A stretch of DNA of 64,000 nucleotides from Paenibacillus sp. UNC451MF (lineage in GTDB: Bacteria; Bacillota; Bacilli; Paenibacillales; NBRC-103111). Made by a program: the position numbers and the translations under genes. The stretch is from contig NZ_JMLS01000001.1 of assembly GCF_000686845.1 (NCBI RefSeq), forward strand, positions 62,001-126,000, given 5' to 3'. Shown here in pieces: positions 16,319 to 26,410 of this stretch. Numbering within the stretch: the first letter of the stretch is position 1; each line of letters starts with the position of its first letter. The notes beneath the pieces were generated by a model that saw nothing but the letters and a program-made list of their open reading frames with translations, had not been told where the DNA came from and did not search any database.

Positions 16319-17728
16319 ATGTTATCGAATCAACAATCGACGGTTACCGTTCCTTCCCAGCAGTTGCCCGTATCGTATACTCCCGATGTGGTAGTTGTAG
16401 GAGGCGGTCCATCAGGCATCGCAGCAGCGATCGCGGCAGCGCGCAATGGAGCCGATACACTGCTTATTGAGCAAAGAGGATATTTGGGGGGCATGGGAAC
16501 AGCAGCATTAGTTCCGGCTTTTTGCCCGTATACAGATGGGGAGAAGCCGGTCATCCGCGGAATCGGCTTGGAGCTGCTGGATAAGATGAAGCAGGCGGCG
16601 GGAGCCGATTTTCTCAGTCGATACAAGGAGCGGCTGGATTGGGTACCGATCGATGTGGAAACGCTCAAACGCGTCTACGACGATGCAGTGCTCGAGAGTG
16701 GAGCGAAGCTGCTCTTCCATACGTTCGCCGATCAGGTTCTTCTTGACGGTGACCGAATTCAAGGGCTTGTCATCAGCAACAAGACAGGCCGCTCCGTCGT
16801 ACAGGCGAAGCTGTACATTGATGCAACGGGCGATGCGGATCTGGCTGCGTTAGCCGGGGTTCCATTTCTGTTGGGAGGAGATCAGGGAGAACTTCAACCG
16901 GGCACGATGTGCTACGTCGTCACAGGGGCCGACAAGAGTCGGTTTAACCAGTTTATCAAGGAAACGGGGCAGGGAGGCCAGCTGGAAAAAACGATAGTGG
17001 AAGCCCAACAAAATGGCGATCTTCCAGACGGACGGAAGCGGGTTTCCGGTATTGCCTGGATTTCGGATTCGGTAGCAGGCTTCAATTTTGGTCATATTTT
17101 CGGAATCGACGGCTCCAAAGCGGAGGATTTGACCCGTGCTGCCGTGGAAGGGCGCAGGCTGATCGACACGCAAATCCGATTTTTGCGCAAGTATGTTCCT
17201 GGCTTTGAGAACGTATTTCTCGTTCATTCGGGGGATCAGATCGGCATTCGAGAGACACGGCGCATAGCAGGAGATTATACGCTTGTGGTGGACGACTTTT
17301 TATCTATGAGAACGTTCGAGGACGATATCGCAAGAAACTCTTATTTTATCGATATTCATCTGGCTAATGCCTCAAGCACGATGACGATCAAGCATTTGCC
17401 GAAAGGACAATCGCACGGTGTGCCTTACCGCTGCATGCTCCCGCTGGGCAAGTCGAATTTGATCGTCGCAGGGCGGTCTGTCTCCTCCGACCGTCCGGTG
17501 CAGGGCTCGCTTAGGGTAATGCCCAATTGCTTTGCCATGGGGCAGGCGGCAGGAACAGCTGCGGCGATGGCCGGTGTGTCTGGAGCAGGCTTCCGCGACG
17601 TCCCGGTGAAAGAGCTGCAGCGTAAGCTAGTTGAGCAGGGAGCTTGGCTTGGTGAGCAGCCGGGACAGGCTGATAATGGTATCACGGTAGCCGCGGGACA
17701 CGTCACCTACGAAGAGGAAAATGCTTAA
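16319..17728 (+). CDS. FAD-dependent oxidoreductase (FAD_oxidored family), copy 1
   Basis: A 469-residue soluble flavoprotein of the family found in carbohydrate-use clusters of Paenibacillus. Residues 22-50 form the dinucleotide-binding fold with GGGPSG, followed by EQRGYLGGMGTAA. A C-terminal GQAAGTAAAMA element closes the FAD site. The electron donor is unknown; an oxidised sugar or polyol is plausible from the neighbours. The ATG at 16319 is 9 bases after AAGGAGG; the ATG at 16310 overlaps that site. A paralogue lies at 25043, on the far side of the transporter. A likely terminator follows. Confidence 0.8.
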   Translation: MLSNQQSTVTVPSQQLPVSYTPDVVVVGGGPSGIAAAIAAARNGADTLLIEQRGYLGGMGTAALVPAFCPYTDGEKPVIRGIGLELLDKMKQAAGADFLSRYKERLDWVPIDVETLKRVYDDAVLESGAKLLFHTFADQVLLDGDRIQGLVISNKTGRSVVQAKLYIDATGDADLAALAGVPFLLGGDQGELQPGTMCYVVTGADKSRFNQFIKETGQGGQLEKTIVEAQQNGDLPDGRKRVSGIAWISDSVAGFNFGHIFGIDGSKAEDLTRAAVEGRRLIDTQIRFLRKYVPGFENVFLVHSGDQIGIRETRRIAGDYTLVVDDFLSMRTFEDDIARNSYFIDIHLANASSTMTIKHLPKGQSHGVPYRCMLPLGKSNLIVAGRSVSSDRPVQGSLRVMPNCFAMGQAAGTAAAMAGVSGAGFRDVPVKELQRKLVEQGAWLGEQPGQADNGITVAAGHVTYEEENA

Positions 17729-17774
17729 ACCGGTCTGTTTGAAATGCTGCTAATGCAGTTCATTATATGGATTC

Positions 17775-17813
17775 AGCCCTCGGAGTTTTTTGTCTCCTGG
17801 GGGCTATTCTCTT
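17775..17813 (+). terminator. Probable terminator after FAD oxidoreductase 1
   Basis: AGCCCTCGGAG pairs imperfectly with CTCCTGGGGGCT across a T-rich loop, followed by ATTCTCTTTT. The stem is good but the T-tract interrupted, so some read-through is likely. Confidence 0.55.
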
Positions 17814-17864
17814 TTGTACTCCTGTAAGATAATGAAATCAAAATCACGAAGGGAGGCCTTCCTC

Positions 17865-19484
17865 ATGTATAAGCTTGTCATAGTGGATGACGAACCGCAC
17901 GTCCGATACGGCCTTCGACACTATTTTCGCTGGAGCGATTTTCATATTGAGGTAGTAGACGAAGCAGACGACGGACATGCAGGCCTGCAGCTGGTCGATA
18001 GCGTTAAACCGGATATCGTGCTGACCGACGTTCGGATGCTGCACATGGATGGGATTCGGATGTCTACAGAAATCCGCGCGAAATACCCGCATATTAAAAT
18101 TGTGTTTGTAAGCGGTCACGACGATGCGGATTACTTGAAATCTGCTCTGCAGGTTAATGCCATTGACTATATATTCAAGCCCGTCAACTTGCAGGAGCTC
18201 GAGACGGTAGTCAAGCGTGTCACCGATGAGCTGGAGGAGGAGCGGAGAGAGCAGAGCCTTATTGCTGATATGCAGGTAAAACTGACCCAGAGCATGCCTT
18301 TGTTGAGGGAGAAGTTTCTTATGTCGATAATTCGAGACGGAGCGGCACAACCGCTGCGGCTGCAAGAACGCCTTGATTTTCTCGGCCTGAGACTTCCTGT
18401 GACAGCGTCGTATTGGGTTATCATCGTGCAGATCGACGATAGTGCCGATGTCGTTGACGTTCGTTCGGCCCGGGATCAGCAGCTGCTCGCCTATGCGGTC
18501 TTGAATGTATGCCAGGAGCTTATTGCGCGCTACATGGAAGGATATGCTTTCGAGAACCGAAGCGGCGAATACGTCGGGATCGTATATGGCCATAACGACC
18601 GTGAGGGAGTGGAGGACCAGTTGTTTTTGCTCGCCGAGGATATTCGGGACAACTTGGCACGCTGGTTAAAACTTAGCGTAACCATAGGTGTGGGGGAGAG
18701 GGTATCTGGATTGAACGCCTTACCCGTCTCGTATATGCGTGCTAGGGAGGCGGCTGATCGAAAATGGTATTTGGGCAAAAACCGTATCATCACAATGGAC
18801 AGCTTGGAAACGGACGAGGACAGCCCTTACCGCTTCGATATGTCGCAGAACGAGCGATTTTCGTCGGCTTTGAAGGCGGGAGACCCGGATCCGCTTCTTC
18901 AGGAGCTGGATATATGGTTTGAGCGTATAGCTCGAAACCGTAAGGACGGGTTTCATTACGGGAGGATTTTTTCACTTGAGCTGATCTTGCTGTCAAATCG
19001 CCTGCTGCTTGAGCTTAATATTAACGACCGTGAGCTGGAGAAGAGGGAGACAGAGCTGTGGAGCCGGATTCATAGGCAGGAAACGATTCGGGATGTGCGT
19101 ATGCTTCTCGAAGAGCATCTTTTAGAGGTTTGCGAACGCATTCAGGATAAACGGAGTGGTAAGGCCCGTAACGTCATCGAACGCATCCGATCGGTGATGG
19201 ATCAGCGGTATGCCGAGAATCTCACTGTAGCCGACATAGCGGCGAGCGTCTATTTAAGCTCTACTTATGTGAGTCTTCTGTTCAAGCAGGAAACCGGAGA
19301 AACGGTATACGAATATTTGACTAAGGTGCGTATCGAACGGGCCAAGGAGCTGCTGGGCGATCCCCAATACAAATTTTATGAGGTATGCGAGGCGGTCGGC
19401 TATTCCGATCCGAGCCACTTTAGCAAAATTTTCAAGAAATATACCGGCGTCACGCCGAGCAGCTTCAGGGATCAGTTGACATAA
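17865..19484 (+). CDS. Two-component response regulator, YesN/AraC type
   Basis: A 539-residue response regulator. The receiver (1-120) has Asp8/Asp9, phospho-acceptor Asp55 (IVLTDVRM) and the lysine of IFKPV. A poorly conserved middle region follows. An AraC-type double helix-turn-helix occupies about 440-536 (LTVADIAASVYLSSTYVSLLF and VCEAVGYSDPSHFSKIFKKY). It would activate the downstream transporter genes when phosphorylated by the partner kinase, which starts 10 bases later. The ATG at 17865 has GGGAGG 8 bases upstream; upstream in-frame codons lack a site. Confidence 0.9.
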   Translation: MYKLVIVDDEPHVRYGLRHYFRWSDFHIEVVDEADDGHAGLQLVDSVKPDIVLTDVRMLHMDGIRMSTEIRAKYPHIKIVFVSGHDDADYLKSALQVNAIDYIFKPVNLQELETVVKRVTDELEEERREQSLIADMQVKLTQSMPLLREKFLMSIIRDGAAQPLRLQERLDFLGLRLPVTASYWVIIVQIDDSADVVDVRSARDQQLLAYAVLNVCQELIARYMEGYAFENRSGEYVGIVYGHNDREGVEDQLFLLAEDIRDNLARWLKLSVTIGVGERVSGLNALPVSYMRAREAADRKWYLGKNRIITMDSLETDEDSPYRFDMSQNERFSSALKAGDPDPLLQELDIWFERIARNRKDGFHYGRIFSLELILLSNRLLLELNINDRELEKRETELWSRIHRQETIRDVRMLLEEHLLEVCERIQDKRSGKARNVIERIRSVMDQRYAENLTVADIAASVYLSSTYVSLLFKQETGETVYEYLTKVRIERAKELLGDPQYKFYEVCEAVGYSDPSHFSKIFKKYTGVTPSSFRDQLT

Positions 19485-19494
19485 AAGGGGATCG

Positions 19495-21357
19495 ATGCGG
19501 ATGATTCGGATGAAAAGGGCCTTCCCTAGATGGCTGTACCACCTGCCAGCGCTGCTTCGCGGCATGATTGAAGCCAGAAACTGGCTGCTGGCTTACGTCC
19601 TGCTCATCTTAGTGCCAGCAGGTTTTCTGCTCTATACCTATTATCAAAAAACTTCCGCCATTCTGGAGCAGGAGGTCACAAGAACGATGCTGCAAACGAT
19701 CAAGCAGGCCGGGATTAACCTGCAGTATCAATTGGATCGTGTGCGCGATACCTCCAACTCTTTGTTTATGAGTCCCAGTCTATATAAATATTTGGTTGAG
19801 TCGGATGAGGCTTTTCCCATTGATGTGATGAAAAACTTGCGATCACTGCTCGAGGTTGCGGAGAACAATGAGAACGTTTTCCGGGTCCGATTGTTCGTCG
19901 ACGACTCCAAGCTGTACGCCGGAGAGAAGGTTAATTTTTTTTCAGTGGAATCACTGAAGGGACGCCCGTGGTATCCCCGAGTTCTTGAAGCGAGCGGCAC
20001 GCTCGTATGGACAGGGGCTTACAACGAGCATTACATCGATAGGGACGACGCCTACGTATTTTCCGCAGCGCGAATGCTGCGAGATCCGACGCGGTACGAC
20101 CGGTTTGCGGGAATCCTAATCGTCGATATGAACGAGCGGACAGTAGGCGATTTGCTTGATAAGGTGGAGCTGTCCAAGCCCAAGTCGCTGTATCTTATGG
20201 ACAAGGACGGTACCCTCATTTGGCATTCGGATAAATCCAGAATCGGCCAGCCGGCCGCAGCTCCAGAGCTCCTGTCAAGAATCGCCTCGGCCCCGGAAGG
20301 AATAGAGAAGATTTCACAAGGCCATGAGGGAAAATATGCTGTCTATACGTCCATAAGCAATACGAATTGGAAGCTGGTAGCGGAAGTGCCGGCAGGTGAA
20401 ATTTCACGTCAAGCAGTGACACTGAACCGTTTTTCGGGGGCAGCCGTTCTATTGGGTGTTTCCGTACTATTTCTGCTGCTTGTCTTCGTGCTGTTAGCCT
20501 TCGTGATCCGCGGAATGAACCGCAGAGTACAGCTCGTCATTCGTGCTATACACCGGGAAGGCATCGAGCGGTTGGATGATTATAACGTTAGGGAAGGGGG
20601 CAGCTTGAATCTATTGGAGAGGAGCGTCGACCATATGATGCTTAAGGTCAAAGGATTGATGGAGGAGACCTATACCGCCAAGGTTCAGGAGAGGGAGGCC
20701 CAGCTTCGGGCGTTACAAGCCCAGATCAACCCGCATTTTTTGTACAATACGCTCGATATGATCAATTGGATTGCGGTAGGTCGCGGGGCAACGGATATCA
20801 GCCAAATGATCGATGCGCTGGCCAAATATTTTCGGCTTAGCTTGAACAAAGGCAAAGACAATGTGAGCGTCGAGGATGAGCTGAATTTGGCAAGAGTCTA
20901 TCTGGAGATTCAGCAGAGCCGATTTCCGCAAAGCTTTGATTTTACTATTGAAGCGGATCCGGGGGTGATGGACTTAATGATGCCCAAGCTGACACTGCAG
21001 CCGATCGTGGAGAACGCGCTTCTCCATGGTATCCGCAAATCCGGTCGGGGAAGAGGCTTCATTCGTATTGAAGGTCGGTGGGAAGGTGAAGCCTTGATGC
21101 TTTCCGTTACGGACGACGGGGCAGGGATGGAAGAGAAGCTTGCAGGGAGACTGTTGGTGGAGCCACCTTCTCAAGCTCGAATCGATGGCACCGGCAGCTC
21201 ATATGGTCTTTTCAATGTGAACGAGCGCATCCGGCTGTTCGCGGGTGATGGATACGGACTATCCATACGATCTAGACCAGGAGAGGGAACTAGGGTCAAA
21301 GTGCTGCTTAAGCCAGTAAGGATCAAACCAACGCATGATAGCGGGTTAGATAAATGA
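19495..21357 (+). CDS. Sensor histidine kinase, YesM type
   Basis: A 620-residue membrane sensor. One helix near 30-48 and another near 315-338 flank an extracellular cache-like sensor domain, followed by a HAMP segment. The kinase core has the His_kinase motif QAQINPHFLYNT with phospho-acceptor His414, and an ATPase domain with the N box (QPIVENALLHG) and GTGSSYGLFNVNERI. It would sense an extracellular sugar or the binding protein at 23413. The ATG at 19495 is close to AAGGGG; the third codon (ATG 19501) is an equal candidate. Confidence 0.9.
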   Translation: MRMIRMKRAFPRWLYHLPALLRGMIEARNWLLAYVLLILVPAGFLLYTYYQKTSAILEQEVTRTMLQTIKQAGINLQYQLDRVRDTSNSLFMSPSLYKYLVESDEAFPIDVMKNLRSLLEVAENNENVFRVRLFVDDSKLYAGEKVNFFSVESLKGRPWYPRVLEASGTLVWTGAYNEHYIDRDDAYVFSAARMLRDPTRYDRFAGILIVDMNERTVGDLLDKVELSKPKSLYLMDKDGTLIWHSDKSRIGQPAAAPELLSRIASAPEGIEKISQGHEGKYAVYTSISNTNWKLVAEVPAGEISRQAVTLNRFSGAAVLLGVSVLFLLLVFVLLAFVIRGMNRRVQLVIRAIHREGIERLDDYNVREGGSLNLLERSVDHMMLKVKGLMEETYTAKVQEREAQLRALQAQINPHFLYNTLDMINWIAVGRGATDISQMIDALAKYFRLSLNKGKDNVSVEDELNLARVYLEIQQSRFPQSFDFTIEADPGVMDLMMPKLTLQPIVENALLHGIRKSGRGRGFIRIEGRWEGEALMLSVTDDGAGMEEKLAGRLLVEPPSQARIDGTGSSYGLFNVNERIRLFAGDGYGLSIRSRPGEGTRVKVLLKPVRIKPTHDSGLDK

Positions 21358-21439
21358 GTTCTTGCAGCTCTTCCGAAACTCCATAGGATTGAACCAGAAA
21401 CCATAGCTTTACCCTCTACAGACGTTTGCTGCCGCCTCC

Positions 21440-21445
21440 TATAAT
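21440..21445 (+). promoter_or_regulatory. -10 box upstream of the ABC permease operon
   Basis: A perfect TATAAT lies 31 bases before the permease start, with no recognisable -35. Such a promoter would need an activator, and the adjacent AraC-type regulator is the obvious candidate. Confidence 0.4.
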
Positions 21446-21476
21446 GAGAATATAAGCATTTGGAGGTGACGCTACC

Positions 21477-22442
21477 ATGAGTAACACAACGGCTGCCGAA
21501 ATCGACAACAAGCAGGCGGCAAGAGTTAACATTAAGCAGGATGGCCGCTGGAAGCTATTCCGAAGCCATCTCGACATGTATATCTTGCTGGTGCCGGGTC
21601 TTATCTTTTTGTTTCTGTTCAAATATGCGCCCATGTACGGCATTGTTATTGCATTTCAGGACTTTAACATTTTCGATGGGATTTCGGGCAGTAAGTGGGT
21701 AGGACTAGAGCAGTTCAGCAAGCTGATAAAGTCGGAAGAATTTATTCAGGTGTTTCTGAACACCTTGCTCATCAGCATGTACAAAATCGTATTGCTGTTC
21801 CCGATCCCGATCGTCGTGGCGCTGCTGTTGAACGAGATTCGGAGAATGTTCTTTAAACGAACGGTTCAGACCATCATTTATTTGCCGCACTTCTTATCCT
21901 GGGTCATTATTTCCGGATTGTTCATCAATATTTTGTCGCCTTCCGGAGGACTCATCAATCAAATGATTGCGTGGTTTGGGATGGAGCCGATCTCCTTTTT
22001 GCTCGATAATGACTTTTTCCGCAGTGTCGTCGTGTTCACGGCAGGCTGGAAGGAAGTCGGCTGGAACGCCATTATTTTTATAGCCGCCATTGCCGGCATC
22101 GAGCAGGAGCAATATGAGGCCGCAGCCATTGATGGAGCAGGACGAATCAAGCAAATGTGGTACATCACGCTGCCAGGCATTTTGCCTACTATTGTCCTTA
22201 TGTTCATTTTGCGGATAGGCCATCTGCTGGAAGCAGGCACAGAACAAATTTTGACGTTGTACAATCCTGTTGTTTATCAAACCGGGGATGTCATCGGAAC
22301 TTTTGTCTACCGTATCGGTCTTGGCAAAATGGATTACAGCTTCAGTACGGCTGTCGGCCTCTTTAACTCGGTGGTGGGCTTCCTGCTTATCGTATTTGGC
22401 AATATGCTCAGCAAAAAACTGCTTCAGCGCAGCATTTGGTAA
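21477..22442 (+). CDS. Carbohydrate ABC transporter permease, LplB type
   Basis: A 321-residue inner-membrane permease with six helices and the cytoplasmic EAA loop (YEAAAIDGAGRIKQMWYITLPGI) that contacts the ATPase. It belongs to the LplB/YteP group, which takes up oligosaccharides or modified sugars. GGAGGTGAC precedes the ATG. No ATPase gene is nearby, so a shared MsmX-type ATPase elsewhere must energise it; that is inferred from known systems of this type. Confidence 0.9.
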   Translation: MSNTTAAEIDNKQAARVNIKQDGRWKLFRSHLDMYILLVPGLIFLFLFKYAPMYGIVIAFQDFNIFDGISGSKWVGLEQFSKLIKSEEFIQVFLNTLLISMYKIVLLFPIPIVVALLLNEIRRMFFKRTVQTIIYLPHFLSWVIISGLFINILSPSGGLINQMIAWFGMEPISFLLDNDFFRSVVVFTAGWKEVGWNAIIFIAAIAGIEQEQYEAAAIDGAGRIKQMWYITLPGILPTIVLMFILRIGHLLEAGTEQILTLYNPVVYQTGDVIGTFVYRIGLGKMDYSFSTAVGLFNSVVGFLLIVFGNMLSKKLLQRSIW

Positions 22443-22456
22443 AGGAGGGACTACCG

Positions 22457-23332
22457 ATGAGCAAAAAAACGATCGGCGACATTAGCCTTGATTTGTTCTC
22501 CTACACGGTTCTCTTGCTGATGGCTGTAGCTACACTGCTGCCCTTTGCCAACGTGCTATCCAAATCGGTAAGCGAGGAATGGGCGGTTGTCTCAGGTAAA
22601 GTAGGTATTTTGCCGGTGGGCTTTCAGCTAAAAACGATGGCCTACGTTGTAACGTCCAGCCAGTTTCTGAATTCGTTTCTCATATCCGTGCTAGTAACGG
22701 TCACAGGCACGTTGCTTTCCATCCTCATTACGGCTGTGACGGCGTATCCGCTGTCCAAGAGGCATCTTCCCTTTATGAATGTCATCATGGTGCTGTTCGT
22801 CTTTACGATGATGTTCAGTGGAGGCATCATACCGAATTACTTGCTAATGAAAAATCTTGGACTCATCAATAGCTTATGGTCCTTGATTCTTCCAGCCACG
22901 ATCAGCGTGTTCAATCTGCTGGTGATCAAAAGCTACTATGAGAGCTTGCCGGAGGCGTTGGAGGATTCTGCGAAAATAGACGGAGCGCGCACCTTCACGA
23001 TTTTGTTTCGCATCATTTTGCCGCTTAGCGGTCCGGTTATCGCGACGATTGCTTTGTTTTACGCCGTGTATTATTGGAATGATTTCTTCAACCCGATGCT
23101 GTACATCAACGACCCTTCGCTCAAGCCGCTCCAGCTGTATCTGCGAGATATCGTCATGGATGCCGACTCCTCTTCTGCCCTCAACAAGAGCGTGGATGAT
23201 TTGATGAATGTTTCCCCCGAAGGAGTGCGCGCAGCTACGGTTGTCGCTTCAACGGTACCCATCTTGCTCGTATATCCGTTTTTGCAAAAATATTTCATTA
23301 AAGGCGTGCTGATCGGTTCCGTCAAAGGGTGA
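22457..23332 (+). CDS. Carbohydrate ABC transporter permease, YtcP type
   Basis: A 291-residue partner permease of the YtcP/LplC group, six membrane helices, with EAA loop LEDSAKIDGARTFTILFRIILPLSGP. It pairs with the 21477 product. The ATG at 22457 follows AAAGGAGGG and starts 14 bases after the first permease gene. Confidence 0.9.
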   Translation: MSKKTIGDISLDLFSYTVLLLMAVATLLPFANVLSKSVSEEWAVVSGKVGILPVGFQLKTMAYVVTSSQFLNSFLISVLVTVTGTLLSILITAVTAYPLSKRHLPFMNVIMVLFVFTMMFSGGIIPNYLLMKNLGLINSLWSLILPATISVFNLLVIKSYYESLPEALEDSAKIDGARTFTILFRIILPLSGPVIATIALFYAVYYWNDFFNPMLYINDPSLKPLQLYLRDIVMDADSSSALNKSVDDLMNVSPEGVRAATVVASTVPILLVYPFLQKYFIKGVLIGSVKG

Positions 23333-23353
23333 ATGAAGGGATAGGTTTCATGG

Positions 23354-23367
23354 GCCGGTGTACCGGC
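23354..23367 (+). other. Intercistronic hairpin before the binding-protein gene
   Basis: GCCGG-TGTA-CCGGC is a tight perfect hairpin without a T-tract, between the second permease and the binding-protein gene. Such structures often protect mRNA ends and raise expression of the binding protein; here that is inference. Confidence 0.45.
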
Positions 23368-23412
23368 TTGAGGAATTGATGCCATAGAGGACAAATCCAA
23401 GGAGGGTTCTAC

Positions 23413-24954
23413 ATGAACAAAAAGAAATGGCTTGTCTTAGCGCTAACGGCTGTAACGCTTATTTCCACCGCATGCTCTTCAACCAAAGGAGGGGGTGGGG
23501 ATACCTCCAAAGCATCTTCCAGCAGTACGGACTCCGGAAGCAAAAACGAAGCGAAGCCGCAGCTCAAATCACTGCAAATATGGCAGAAGGACGATTACAA
23601 TACGTATCCGGTTGCCAAATTGCTTGAAGAAAAAACAGGCTACAAGGTTCAGTACGACATGCTGCCGCAGGACAAACCGCAGGATAAGCTGAACCTGCTC
23701 ATTGCTTCTTCCGAGCCCTATGATGCCGTAACGACAACGGGGGGTAGCGAGTTCAAAGCGATCTATGCCGATTATGCCAAAAAAGGTGCTTTGACCGACC
23801 TTGGCCCATTGATCGATAAATTTGGTCCGAACATTAAAGCGTCGATTTCCCAGGCGACACTGGATGCGGCCAAAGTCGATGGCAAGCTGTATGCGATTCC
23901 AACAACAACACTTTCGTTTGCTAGCACCAGCCTCATGATAAGGCAGGATTGGCTTGACAAGGTAGGAATGAAAGCGCCTACAACATTGGATGAGCTGGTC
24001 GCCGTGTTAAAAGCGTTTAAAGAGAAGGACCCTGGCGGTAACGGGGATAAAAATATTCCGTTAACCATTAAAGGCGACGATCCTATCGTGGCCAATATTG
24101 CGGGCGCCTTCGGACTGCCTAACTTTTACAATGATTTGAACGGCAAGCTGACTCCCCGAGTGCTAGATCCGGGCTATAAAGAGTATGTATCGTTTATGAC
24201 CGATTTGTTCAAGCAGGGCTTGCTGGATAAGGAATTCGGAGTCAATAAGGATGCAACGATGAAGGAGAAGTTTTCAAGCGGAAGAGCGGGTATGATGCCT
24301 CTGAACTGGTCTGATGTACCGACAGTGGCTGATGCGCTGAAGAAAAATCAGCCGGATGCCAAGATGATCTTTATTCCGACTCTAAAAGGGAAAGATGGCA
24401 AAATGGGTCACTCCGCATCGGCCGGGTTTGATCGAATCACCTTTATTCCTAAAGCGTCCAAACATCCCGAGGATGCGATCAAATGGATGAACGCCAAGCT
24501 GGACAAAGACACGTTCAAGCTGATGGCTATTGGCGAAGAAGGTAAGCACTATACGTTCAAGGACGGAGCGTATACTCCGATATTGCCGATCTTTACCGAT
24601 GAGCGTAACCAGGCGAACAACTTCCTCATGGGAGTTGACGAGAAAAATTATCCGACCTATTGGCAGGCGCGCGTACGTAAAGATCCCCGTTTATTCGAGG
24701 CATGGGAGTATTTGAATGTGAAGCAGCCGCCGGAAACCAGAAAAGTGGATATGCTCGGTATATCTCCATTCATGCCTGAATACTCAAAGAACTTTCAACA
24801 GCTCAATACGATGGTAAGTGATTACACCGTGAAGCTGATCTTTGGCGCCGAGCCGCTCAGTGGTTTGGAGGCATTCCAGCAAAAATTTAAAGCAGCCGGC
24901 GGAGATGCGAGCTATAAGGAAGTCAACGACTGGTATGCAACCGTAAAAAAGTAA
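23413..24954 (+). CDS. Extracellular sugar-binding lipoprotein, LplA type
   Basis: A 513-residue solute-binding lipoprotein. The signal peptide ends at ISTAC (Cys21), then a Gly/Ser-rich tether. The rest matches the large LplA/YtcQ-type family 1 binding proteins (about 500-550 residues), with conserved KLLEEKTGYKVQYDM and the late YPTYWQARVRKDPRLFEAWEY region. It delivers its ligand to the two permeases upstream and may inform the sensor kinase. AAGGAGGG lies just before the ATG. The ligand is unknown. Confidence 0.9.
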   Translation: MNKKKWLVLALTAVTLISTACSSTKGGGGDTSKASSSSTDSGSKNEAKPQLKSLQIWQKDDYNTYPVAKLLEEKTGYKVQYDMLPQDKPQDKLNLLIASSEPYDAVTTTGGSEFKAIYADYAKKGALTDLGPLIDKFGPNIKASISQATLDAAKVDGKLYAIPTTTLSFASTSLMIRQDWLDKVGMKAPTTLDELVAVLKAFKEKDPGGNGDKNIPLTIKGDDPIVANIAGAFGLPNFYNDLNGKLTPRVLDPGYKEYVSFMTDLFKQGLLDKEFGVNKDATMKEKFSSGRAGMMPLNWSDVPTVADALKKNQPDAKMIFIPTLKGKDGKMGHSASAGFDRITFIPKASKHPEDAIKWMNAKLDKDTFKLMAIGEEGKHYTFKDGAYTPILPIFTDERNQANNFLMGVDEKNYPTYWQARVRKDPRLFEAWEYLNVKQPPETRKVDMLGISPFMPEYSKNFQQLNTMVSDYTVKLIFGAEPLSGLEAFQQKFKAAGGDASYKEVNDWYATVKK

Positions 24955-24979
24955 TCGACACAGTAAGGGAAAAAAACTT

Positions 24980-25020
24980 CAAGCAGGCTGGCGCACAGGA
25001 AACTTTGTGTCAGCTTGTTT
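24980..25020 (+). terminator. Degenerate hairpin after the binding-protein gene
   Basis: GGCTGGCGCACAG and TTTGTGTCAGCTTGTTT form an imperfect stem with a weak T-rich end. It could be a leaky terminator that lowers expression of the downstream oxidoreductase relative to the binding protein. Confidence 0.35.
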
Positions 25021-25042
25021 AAGCATAAAGGAGCGGAATTCA

Positions 25043-26386
25043 ATGGATAAAAGGATTATCGCTGACGTAGTTGTCTGCGGAGGTGGGCCAGCAGGCGTCA
25101 ATGCCGCGATTGCGGCAGGACGGAGCGGAGCTAGAACCGTTCTGGTGGAAAGATACGGGTTTATCGGAGGCATGTCTACTGCCGCTCTGGTATATCCGTG
25201 GATGACCTTTCACACGACAGAGGGCAAGCAAGTTATTGCAGGTATAGCGCAGGAAATGATCGACCGACTGAAGGAACGAAATGCATCACCGGGCCATGTT
25301 CGCGACACGGTGGGCTTTGTCCACACGATTACTCCATACCATCCGGAGCATTATAAGATTCTTGCGTTAGAAATGCTGAGAGAAGCCGGAGTGAAGGTGC
25401 TGCTGCACAGCTTCGTCGATCAGGTAGACGTGGCGGAAAGCCGAATTCAATCGGTTCAGCTAACGACTAAATCAGGGAAAATCCAGGTTCAGGGGAAAGT
25501 ATTCATCGATGCGACCGGAGACGCGGATATCGCTTATTTGGCAGGAGCACCTTGCTTGCAGGGACGGGATGGGGATCGCTTGACCCAGCCTATGACGATG
25601 AAGTTCCGTATGAGAGGAGTAGATTTGGAACGGGTGAAACAGTATATGCTGGAGCATCCGGACGAGTTTTATAAAAAAACACCGTTCGAAGAGCTGCCGA
25701 CGCTTCCGTTAAGCGGTGTGCTGGGATACTACAAGCATTGGAAGGAAGCGAATTTGCCGATCAACCGCGATCAGGTGCTGTTCTTTACAGGACCGGAAGC
25801 GGATGAAGTGCTGGTGAATACGACTCGCGTTCAGGGGCTGGACGGCACGGACGTCGAGGATTTGACGGAAGCAGAGGAGCTGGGGCGCAAGCAGGTGCTT
25901 ATGGTTGCCGAATTTATGAGGAGCCGTCTACCGGGATTTGAAAAAGCTTCCCTCTCGTCGGTCGGCGCGCAAATTGGCATCCGTGAAACGAGACGGATCG
26001 ACGGTGTATACGCACTTCAGGTTGATGATGTCGTACAAGGTCGCAGGTTTACCGACGTCATAGCTCGCAGCGGTTATCCTATAGATATCCATGACCCGTC
26101 AGGTAAAGGGGTTACCGCAGCCTGGGTGCAAGGAGACGGAGCTTACGATATTCCATATCGATGCCTGCTCCCGCAGAAGCTGTCTAATCTGCTGACCGCT
26201 GGACGCTGTATTTCGACGACTCATGAAGCGCTGGCGACAACCCGGCTTACCCCGAGCTGTATGGCCACAGGGCAAGCGGCGGGATCGGCTGCAGGCCTGG
26301 CTGTGAGAGACGAAATCACTGTTTCCGATGTGGATATTCAAGAGCTTCAATACATCATGGAAGTAGATGGCGCTTTACTTAAATAA
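25043..26386 (+). CDS. FAD-dependent oxidoreductase (FAD_oxidored family), copy 2
   Basis: A 447-residue paralogue of the 16319 product. The nucleotide-binding motif GGGPAGVNAAIAAGRSG is followed by ERYGFIGGMSTAALVYPW. Middle motifs IGIRETRRIDGVY and the late GQAAGSAAGLAV match copy 1. The two differ most in the central substrate-facing part, so they may act on different substrates or successive steps. AAAGGAG stands 9 bases before the ATG at 25043. It is followed 24 bases later by the SGNH hydrolase gene, likely in the same transcript. Confidence 0.8.
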   Translation: MDKRIIADVVVCGGGPAGVNAAIAAGRSGARTVLVERYGFIGGMSTAALVYPWMTFHTTEGKQVIAGIAQEMIDRLKERNASPGHVRDTVGFVHTITPYHPEHYKILALEMLREAGVKVLLHSFVDQVDVAESRIQSVQLTTKSGKIQVQGKVFIDATGDADIAYLAGAPCLQGRDGDRLTQPMTMKFRMRGVDLERVKQYMLEHPDEFYKKTPFEELPTLPLSGVLGYYKHWKEANLPINRDQVLFFTGPEADEVLVNTTRVQGLDGTDVEDLTEAEELGRKQVLMVAEFMRSRLPGFEKASLSSVGAQIGIRETRRIDGVYALQVDDVVQGRRFTDVIARSGYPIDIHDPSGKGVTAAWVQGDGAYDIPYRCLLPQKLSNLLTAGRCISTTHEALATTRLTPSCMATGQAAGSAAGLAVRDEITVSDVDIQELQYIMEVDGALLK

Positions 26387-26410
26387 GGGATTAACTGGAG
26401 GGCAATGTTT